From assembly GCF_040712315.1 (NCBI RefSeq), contig NC_134013.1, forward strand, positions 87,984,001-88,048,000: a stretch of DNA of 64,000 nucleotides. Reading direction: 5' to 3'. Shown here one piece after another: positions 33,026 through 41,086 of the stretch; within the stretch, counting starts at the first letter, position 1; every line of letters begins with the position of its first letter. The notes below the pieces were generated by a model. The model had not been told where the DNA came from, searched no databases, and worked only from the letters and a program-made list of their open reading frames with translations. The stretch is from Castanea sativa. Lineage: Eukaryota > Streptophyta > Magnoliopsida > Fagales > Fagaceae. The translations under genes and the position numbers were made by a program.

Positions 33026-34276
33026 TACTCACAAAATTTTGTGGGAAAAATATGAATTGAATGAGAGAAATGATATTGAATTTATACAAAATAAATTAGG
33101 GAGAAGAAAAGTCAAAATATAATAAATAAAAAAAGGATGAATTAAGTGTAACGGTAAAGTAAAGAGTAGGAGGAAGATAAAGAGACAAAAAGGGAGGGGA
33201 AATGTTGGAAGAAGTATGACAGTAAATGTGGACTAATTGGGAGGAGAAGAGTTTTTTTTTAGAATAGAGAGAATAAAAGTTTGAATAAAAAAAAAAAAAA
33301 AGAGGTTGAAAAGAAGTGAATGATGTGACTCAATAAAAGTGTTGTAAGGAAACAATTTTTGTACCTAAGCCCAAAGTAAGAAAGGGGGTAGGCCCAAAGA
33401 GCCCAATACAATAAATTTGTAAGAAGTTGATTAGAAAACTAGGTTCTAGCTAGTAGGCTTAGACAATGATCGTAGTGAGTAGAAAATGACAATAAAATAA
33501 AGATGAGCTGATGTTATCGAAAGAAAATCGTCCTTGAACACAATCCGAGGTGGTTAATTCTTATATTTGATTCTTTTGGGACTGATTATAAGTATTATTC
33601 TTGACTCTACAGTGTTTTTCTCTCTCTTTTTCTCCGATCCTTTCTCCTCTAGATTTTTCCTCTATTTTATACTATTTTCCCCCTCTATCTCTACCCTCCA
33701 TGTGTAGATCAGATTGCTGGTGTTAATCCTTGTCCCATCAGCACCTTCCTGAAATCTTTGGGAGTAGCTATAAGGCTGAAAAACTACTGTTCAGGTATCA
33801 CTTCCTCATTAATGCAGCCAGAGAGTTAGCTACAGAGTATTCAATGCGGTGGTAACAACTTTCTCTTAGATATTTCATAGCTTTCTTTTGTCCTGCATTC
33901 TCACGATGCATATCCTTATCAACAGAATCTCCTGGAACATTACTTCTAGAAGGCAGACCGTACCTTTTGACCTCTAATTCATTTAGCCAAGGAGAAATCT
34001 CTCCTCGGACAATTGTAACTTGACCTCTTTCTTTATTTATTAATGATGACCTCCCTAACAATGTTTACCCCGTCCTTGGACAATTAGGCGTCCTCGGATC
34101 GGGCCCCCGGCCTAATATAATATCACTGGGCCTATTATCCCTACAAACGTAATAACAATAAATGCTACATTTCAACTTATAAAAGTTTAGAAAAAAAAAA
34201 AAAAAAGTGGATGATGTGGTTCAACAAAAGCGTACTAGCTACACCTTTAGCTTATAAATATGTATAGATATATAGA
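32354..34276 (-). mobile_element. Decayed Helitron, minus strand, interrupted by a solo LTR
   Basis: Read on the minus strand it starts A|TCTATATATCTATAC at 34276 and follows the same order as the Helitron at 22487-23491: GTACGCTTTTGTTGAACC, AACATTTCCCCTCCCTTTTT, the CT tract (33000-33027), TTGATTAAAGTTGAT, then AATTAACAATT... toward the 3' end. The 3' hairpin region at 32354-32386 aligns base for base with that of the younger copy but has lost most CpG and CCC positions to transitions. No DUF26 fragment is present. No coding capacity. Confidence 0.75.
33338..34150 (-). mobile_element. Solo LTR nested in the minus-strand Helitron
   Basis: The LTR is 33343-34145, starting TGTAAGGAAACAATTTTTG and ending TATTATCCCTACA, with GATTAGAAAACTAGGTTCTA and ACCTTCCTGAAATCTTTGG shared with the solo LTR at 10.8 kb. 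It is the inverse of the 2.2-5.3 kb element's LTR family. The flanks AGTGT and AACGT each differ by one transition from the AGCGT expected from the other Helitron copies. The 87-residue minus frame at 33798-34061 is LTR sequence. Confidence 0.8.
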
Positions 34277-34906
34277 TTAATTAATTATAGATTATTGATA
34301 AAAGATTGTGAGAAATAAATCTCATTGGTCATTGGGCATGCTTAGAGTACAATTACTCATTTTCACAATAATACTTAGATACACAATAATTTTTATAATC
34401 TTTATCACAAAATTTGACATGATAAAGTTATATTACTGATTAGACCACCAATATTTTCACAATGGCCCATTATACTTCACTTTTATCAGTACCCATCAAA
34501 CTATGTCACCTCAATAGTTGTAAAAACTATTAAAAAAATTTCTCTCTAAACTTATGATTTAGCCCACTTACCAATCATGATTATCCCTCGTCTTTTAATT
34601 AATTAATTAATTAATTTTAAAAAGGCTGCAATGTGACTATAGATTGAATGAATGAAACGCATTGGTATTCTATACAGTATGTTTGATCAAAAAGTTAATT
34701 CTAACTTCTTAATTACATTTTTAGGTTATACGAGATGGTTATGTATACACTGATATTACCTCAAGATTGTTCTTAACATAGTTGCATTAGTTCGAAGTGC
34801 TATTTGACCTCATAGACTACGATATGGGGTCTAGAAACGACTAAATAATACTTTTGAAATACGCACAAGTTAATAACTAGAGAGTGAGAGATTCTAAAAG
34901 ACTAAG
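34277..34906. other. Intergenic, nothing recognised
   Basis: AT-rich; a short (TTAA)n run near 34600. No open frame or repeat copy assigned. Confidence 0.5.
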
Positions 34907-34907
34907 G

Positions 34908-35426
34908 GTCCGTTTGGATAGAGCTTATTGCTGAAAACTGAAACACTGTAGCAAAATAATTTTTAAATGTGTGAATAATACCGTGGGACCTATTTTTAAT
35001 AAAAAAAATTCTATAAAGTGAAGTTTGTGGGTCCCATGAATAGTATACGGGACCCACAAATGTGCTGAAAGTCAGCAAAATGCGGCTACTGTTCATACAC
35101 AGTAACATGAACAGTAGCCTTGTCCCCCCTGACCCGTGCTGCAGCAGAAGAAGAAGAAAAAAAAAAAAAAAACAGAAAACACAGACGCAGACGCAAAAAA
35201 CGCTGTATCCAAACCAAGCCTAAATTTCTAAAGTAACTAAGTTAAACTAAGGCTTGGTTTGGATACAGCGTTTTCTGCGTCTGCGTCTGAGTTTTCTGTT
35301 TTTTTTTTTTTTTTCTTCTTCTTCTACTGCAGCACGGGTCAGGGGGGACAAGGCTACTGTTCATGTTACTGTGTATGAACAGTAGCCGCATTTTGCTGAC
35401 TTTCAGCACATTTGTGGGTCCCGTGT
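34908..35426. mobile_element. Two hAT-type MITEs head to head forming a long hairpin
   Basis: Copy 1 spans 34908-35222, from GGGTCCGTTTGGATAGAG to GCTGTATCCAAACCAAGCC. Copy 2 is a partial inverted copy at 35249-35425, from GGCTTGGTTTGGATACAGCG. The arms 35047-35221 and 35251-35425 are nearly perfect inverse sequence, about 175 pairs around a loop of about 29 bases. Small frames over it (34902-35108) are not genes. Related elements lie in introns of MORF1 (45838-45987) and PLD delta (56812-57003). Confidence 0.85.
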
Positions 35427-35949
35427 ACCTAACTGTGTTAATTGAGTGACAAGTTTCTAGGCATCAGTTTTACCTTATTTATAGTATCCATCACTCTCGT
35501 ATGTTCTATTCTTTGGAACTTGGTGGCAAGAATGTTGTACAACAAAACAAATTCATCAATAAGGTATTGGTTTAGGCCATGTATGCACAAGAATTGATTA
35601 TTATTATTATATTTTGCAATGGACACAACTTACCGAGATGATAAGTTGCGAGCAGCAGTTAGTGGTATGTTGTTGTGGTATTGGACCATATGTGTGAACA
35701 TGATAGAGCGCTTTAGGCTTTAATAGACGTGGTAATAGTCCCAAAAAAGTGGTAATGCTATTGTCCGACATTTTTTAAAGTACATTTTTAGGTACTAGCA
35801 AATTCTTTTCTTTAAGACCTACTGTTAACATTACCTTTTTCTTATTTGGCAAGTTCAGTCATTTCCAACAAGATATATTATATTGCAAAACACATCAACC
35901 TATATAGAACTTCTTAAGTATTTCTAGAATCGCTATCTGTGTAGATGTA
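35427..35949. other. Intergenic, nothing recognised
   Basis: No supported gene. The 62-residue minus frame 35438-35626 has no family features. Confidence 0.5.
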
Positions 35950-36361
35950 TGCTAGTATGCAGTAAAACTTGTAATACTTGTATTACTACTCTTTAAAAAA
36001 AGAATCTTGATTTATATGTGTTTGACTGACACAACGTTTGGATAGTTAGGCATAACCCACAAAAAATAAAAAATAAAAACCACTCATATATATTTAGATT
36101 AACTTAAATATTGTAGTTTAATTATTATCAAGAGCCTTGTAACTTAATTAGCACATCTTCATGCACAAAGTACTTAAAGTTTAGGGAGGAAAAGGTTCAA
36201 GCTCTGACGGCATGTTGTAACTATCTTCCCAAAAAAAAATCCAAAAAAAATAAATAAATAACTTAAACGTGGTCAATGTACATAAGAAAGATTAAAGAAA
36301 ACGCATCAGCAGTCATCTTCTAAAAATGGCAAAAGTCAATGATCAATTACGGTGCATTTGA

Positions 36362-37091
36362 ATGTAATTTTTTACTAAAAACTTACTTGTTTATTAGTTA
36401 AATAGGGATTTTGATTGAGGGAGTCCATCATGTAGCCATGAAAATGATAAAGTGGGCCCTAGAGCCTTGATTTTTTTAGTAGAAAAGGCATGGGCTTCTA
36501 GCCAATATATACATAGTGACCATAGATAGTCTGAATTCATAGGTTGGGCAGAAGCAGAGCTAAACACAGATGGTTCAGCTCTTGGTAATCCGGGTCTAGC
36601 AGGTGGAGGGGGTATCATCAAAGATTGTCATGGGGAATGGATAAGTGGTTTCGCGAGACCTATTGGCCTGACCTCCAGTTTTGCTGCAGAATTTTGGGCC
36701 TTAAGGGATGGGCTCATGCTATGCCATAAACTCGGTCTCAATGCTGTAGAAGTAGAAGTGGATGCCTCCTCTATAATTTCTCTTCTAGCTAATTGCACCG
36801 AAACTAACAGTGAGATTGCTTCACTTGTTGATGACTGCAGGGACCTGTTGGAGAAAATCCCTCAATCTCGGATTAAGCACTGCTATAGGGAATCAAACAA
36901 GTGTGCGGACATGCTAGCGAGATTAGGAACTGACATGGAGGAGTGTCTTGTTATTTTTGATGCCCCTCCCCAACCTGTTGTATCCCTTTTAATTTTGGAC
37001 AAACTAGGCTCGACCCAGGATCGTATATGTAACCAGGTGGCCTATGCCACTTAAGCTTTAATTCAGTATCCTGTTTACCAAAAAAAAAAAA
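36362..37091 (+). mobile_element. 5'-truncated LINE with poly(A) tail inside block A'
   Basis: The left edge is where A' departs from A. The right edge is a run of about 14 A at 37078-37091 directly before CATCCTAGGAAAATTTC, where homology resumes. It contains the C-terminal RNase H domain of a plant L1-type LINE. No target duplication is visible; the insertion seems to have come with a small target deletion. Confidence 0.75.
36545..37054 (+). pseudogene. RNase H domain (RVT_3 type) of a LINE reverse transcriptase
   Basis: The frame is open for 169 codons from 36545, well upstream of the first ATG at 36716. It reads WAEAELNTDGSALGNPG, then GGGGIIKDCHGEWISGFARP, FAAEFWALRDGLMLCHKLGL, VEVEVDASSI, and HCYRESNKCADMLARLG to the stop. 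The acidic residues of the RNase H core are visible: D in NTDGS, E in AAEFWAL, D in EVDASS, and the final D in CADMLA. This is the domain found at the end of plant LINE polyproteins and in many 'putative ribonuclease H protein' annotations. The reverse transcriptase and endonuclease are absent, so it is a fragment, although the RNase H frame itself is undamaged. Confidence 0.85.
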
Positions 37092-38273
37092 ACATCCTAG
37101 GAAAATTTCATGGGTATCTTTGAAAAAAAACATATTCTTCTTAGGCTGCTTCTAGCAGCCTTAATGGATTGGATACTTTGCATGATGATCTACCAATTGA
37201 ATTTGTTTACACAATCTAAGAGATATCTAAAGTGGCTATCTGTCCCAATTAGATGTGAGCCAATATGATAAAGCCATTTTTTCAAAGATGCATTTTCATT
37301 TTAAAGAGACCTTCAATTTTGAAAATTCTTGTTTTAGACTAACTTGATACAGGCATTCAAAGAAATTTGTCATCTAACGAATACCCATACCTTCTGTTTC
37401 AATGGGTTTTGCCAAAGTAATAAATTTGAGATCATGTTGTGGAAAGAAAATATCGAATGCCAGAGGAACCTAATATACCTTAAATTTATAGCCGCATTTG
37501 TTAATTTCTCTTTTTGATCCTTAAATGTAAGGAATCTTCATTAGGTCATCATAATTAACAACTGCCTATCAATTGAAAGAAGCCATTTATTAATTAGAGA
37601 GCAAACCAGTAAAATCCAGTGACATAAATGTGAATCTAAATATAAACTAGCCAAAAACAAAATTGACCAAATTGGACACAGTGGACTGAAATAGATTGAA
37701 TTGGACCAAATTAAACTAAAAAGTTAACTGAATAAACTGAAGGGGACCAAAATGGACTGTAATGGATTGAATTGGACCAAAATGGACACTCTTCATTTCA
37801 AGTAAAACTATGTGCATTATAATAAATAGATTTCATTTCATGTTAAATATTTTTTTTCTCAAATATGACGGTGTACATGGTGCTACATCATTTAAAAATC
37901 GATAAAAAAAATTAAACAATTCGTTGGTTGGAGTGAAAACTGAAAAGTGGCTGACGGAAAAGGAGGGAAGAAAAAAAGTGTAAAGAAAACTAGTATTTTC
38001 CATTGTTTGGTATGCAACACAAAATGGAGAGGAAACAAGATGATCCCAGATGTTTTTAACCCGAGCTAAAAAAAAAATCTTAAATCACAGAGAAAATAAG
38101 GACAAAAATGAGGGTTGAAATAATATGACACAAATGCCCTCTCAATTTTCACCAACGTTCAACCATGGAACCACCTACGTAATAGCTTGTTCTTTTCTTT
38201 CATTGTGTTCTGATCTTCCTCTTTATTTTTTATTTTTTGTCTCTTTATTCTTTCACTAGGTCATTTATTTTTT

Positions 38274-38443
38274 AGAAAAATATTATGTCCACAATATTTT
38301 TATAACAAATCATAAATAGCATATTGTTATAGATTGTTATTAGTGGGCAAAAAAGTAATTTCAATGGTAAATTTAAATTGGAACCATAACAACTTACCTA
38401 TTATAAAGGGTTATAATTATAAAAATATTATAGACGTAACACT
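38274..38443. mobile_element. Short MITE, same family as 7912-8092, inside block A'
   Basis: GAAAAATATTATGTCCACAA to AAATATTATAGACGTAACAC; the positional counterpart of 20268-20437 in block A. Confidence 0.65.
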
Positions 38444-38688
38444 TTTTTTTATTTATTAATACTATGCTATTCTTTAACAAAGTCAATTAATTGCATTTTA
38501 AATTGTTTATATTCAAAATGGACGACTAAATAAAAAGGAATGTAATAGGAGTATAATAAGTATATGATGTGTTGAATTTTCTATGATGTCATCAACAAAA
38601 AAAATAATAATTGACATAAGTAATATATTTTCCTATATAATTTTTTTTTTTTTAAATACTTCTTATATATACAATGTAATAGGGCATA

Positions 38689-39393
38689 AAAGTTGTAAGG
38701 GCGGGTTTTGAATCCTAGGCCCAAAAAGCAACAAGACTAGGGCCCAAGGAGCCTAACACAATGAAACTGTAGAGAGTGGACTTGTAAGCTGGGCTTTAAT
38801 GGAAGGATTAACGCGCACAGTAGATTAAGGATAGTAGAAAAATAAAGAAATTAAGCTGTATGTGAAGAAAATCACTCCTCGGACTTTTCTGAAGAGATTA
38901 GTTCTTAAATATATTCCTTAAGACTGGGTTACAATTTCAGTTCTAAGTTGCTGCTATATCTTCTCCCACCATTTTCCAGATCCTCTTCCTCTGGAGAGTC
39001 TTTCACATTATATAGCCCCCTTCAGATGATCTTGGCCCTATAGTTGTTGGTCGCCTAGGTTACTACTTGAGTGCTTGTCCCATCAGACACCTTCCCAAAA
39101 CCCTTGTGCGTAGCGACAATCAAGGCAGCACTGTTTAGAGGTTTTCTCCACATAAATGCAGCCAGGAGGTTTGGTGGAAAGCATTAAATGTGGTGGCAGC
39201 CACCGTTCCTTCAGTCAGGACTGGCCATTTCCTCAAAGCTCATTCTCTTTAGTATGACCTCCTCTATTAACGTGCCACTAAAGTGGCCTTACCGTCCGAA
39301 GGCATGATCTCCTCATAGTTGTAGTGGCCTCCTCGGCCTTAGGTATGACATGTGGTAACGTAGCCTTATCAAATTTCTATTCCACACAAAAGT
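38689..39393 (-). mobile_element. Solo LTR with perfect 5-bp target duplication in block A'
   Basis: The LTR is 38694-39388, beginning TGTAAGGGCGGGTTTTGAAT and ending TTCTATTCCACACA. It is flanked by AAAGT at 38689-38693 and 39389-39393. Block A shows the interrupted neighbourhood (AATAGGGCAAGAATTAATTC) without the insert. Shared AGCCTAACACAATGAAACTG and GTAGAGAGTGGACT tie it to the LTR family at 2.2, 10.8 and 33.3 kb, more distantly. Confidence 0.88.
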
Positions 39394-39430
39394 AAATTAA
39401 CACAAAATATAGTTTTATCATCTTATTTTT

Positions 39431-39864
39431 CATCTCAATTAAACAAAGAAAATTTATATTGTATTAAATTTCCATCCTCCCAACCAAATATTGTTGGTGG
39501 AAATTAAACCTAAAATCTTTTTTATTCTTTCACTTTTTATTATCCCAACATTTTTCATGCTCTCCCTTTTTTATCATCCCAAGTCCCAACCAAATAGAGT
39601 GATGTGATACTAGAAATGCATGTAGATTTATGATATTTAATCTTAATCATAAAATTATTCAATTTCAAATGAAGAGAATCTTTTTTTTTTTTTTTTTTGC
39701 TTAAATGAAAAAAATGGGGTCTTCGATGTGAGCTCATTGACCCAACACCAAGTAACAACAATGATAATACCACATATACTACACGGGTTTTGTTGAGACT
39801 ATCACTTAAATCGCTTTTCTTTGGATGTTGTGACAAAAATTCCTACCATCAAACTACAATATGT
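39431..39864. other. Intergenic, nothing recognised
   Basis: AT-rich with a 16-T run near 39684. The frame 39555-39836 has no family features. Confidence 0.45.
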
Positions 39865-40477
39865 GTGGTGAGTAGGGGTGTCTAGGCAAACCGGCGACCC
39901 GCCCAACCCGTCCGACCCACCGCCACCCAGTCCGACGACTCCGGCGGTTAGACGCGGTTTCCGACTTTGCTAACCCGACACCTTGCGGGTCGATTATCAG
40001 TTTTTCAGTTCAAAACCCGTGAAACTCGACCCGAACCAAAGTCCATTCAATATCCGGCCATTTTTCTAGATTCCGGTTATTTTTTTCCAAATTTCGGCCA
40101 CTTTTTCCAGATTTCAGCCCCTTTTTCACTTAAATCCGTCGATTTCTGGCACAATAAACATTGGATTTGGCTGAACCAGTGATTTCTCATCACAATTTGG
40201 CAGAAATCTCGCCGGATCTGACGAGATCTCATCGGATCTTGGATGGATCTGGCAAGATCTCGCCGAATCTGGCTAGATCTCACCGCGTTTCGAAGGATTC
40301 GGTGAGATCGGTTTCACCCGAAACCGACCACCAGCCGCTGGCAATCCGAATCGACGAATCCGTTACTGTTACAGGTCGGTTGTGGGTTGAAAAACCACCC
40401 ACCCGAACTATTACAAGTCAGTTGCGGGTTGGGCAAAAATCCGACCTACCTGACCCATGGATAGCCCTAGTGGTGAG
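39865..40477. mobile_element. hAT-type MITE with exact 8-bp target duplication
   Basis: The element 39873-40469 starts TAGGGGTGTCTAGGC and ends CATGGATAGCCCTA, an imperfect inverted pair. It is flanked by GTGGTGAG at 39865-39872 and 40470-40477. Eight-base duplications are the mark of hAT insertions. The interior is far more GC-rich than its surroundings and contains degenerate repeats of GATCTCGCCGRATCTGG type (40200-40300). The open frames in it (39967-40508) are repeat-derived, not genes. Confidence 0.88.
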
Positions 40478-40505
40478 AATCTTATATGATAGAAACAAAC
40501 GTTAC

Positions 40506-40700
40506 TGATAATTACCATCAAGATAATCCATTTATATTTGCAGTATTTATAAACGTTAACACACTCATGCTATAAACGTTAACACACTCAGATAAATTAC
40601 CATCAAGATATAGGTGCAGATCCATTTATAATTACCATCAAGATAATCCATTTACTGATAATTACCATCAAGATAATCCATGGATATAGATGCATGAGTG
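40506..40700 (+). repeat. Short tandem and interspersed repeats upstream of the chitinase
   Basis: AATTACCATCAAGATAATCC occurs three times in full and once partly, and AAACGTTAACACACTCA twice. They are arranged as small overlapping duplications about 400-580 bases upstream of the chitinase ATG. Whether they act as regulatory elements cannot be told from sequence. Confidence 0.8.
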
Positions 40701-41029
40701 TGTTAATCAAAGGGTGGCACTATTTTTGTCCCCTTTTTCAATGTCGACATGATAAATTGAAACTTATCTGAACTGTCTTCTCCAGTGTGGCCCTCTGGAA
40801 CTTTTGGAGGAAAAGAGTGGTTCATAGACAATTACTTTAACGTCGGCAGTGTGGTCCTGTGGAAAGCAAATCAATCAGTCGATCAGTACCAAAATATCGC
40901 ATGCAAATATTCCTTAAATAAGACAAGCAGTCCATATTGACTAGAATTAATTGATCAACGAATAGTCAAGAAAAATCAAAAGCGACAACAACAAAAAAAA
41001 AACCCAACACCGCACGTATAGAGACTTGA

Positions 41030-41086
41030 ATCTCATCTATTTAACCAAAGCCATCACAAGCTCTCACACACACACACAAAGCAAAA
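41030..41086 (+). promoter_or_regulatory. TATA region and 5' leader of the chitinase gene
   Basis: TATTTAA at about 41039-41045 lies roughly 45 bases before the ATG, followed by a CA-rich leader (CTCACACACACACACAAAGC). If this is the TATA box the leader is very short. Confidence 0.45.

Larger units (their letters stand above)
35950..39430. repeat. Block A': partner of block A (17960-20760)
   Basis: Collinear with block A in the same direction once the LINE (36362-37091) and the solo LTR (38694-39388) are removed. About 60 bases present in A (18350-18410 region) are missing at the LINE site. The copies have diverged by many single-base changes, so the duplication is not recent. No gene recognised in the shared sequence. 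Confidence 0.85.

Noticed and set aside
39967..40508. GC-rich frames of 68-115 codons
   Set aside because: They fall in the hAT-type MITE and one runs across its right target duplication; repetitive content explains the openness.
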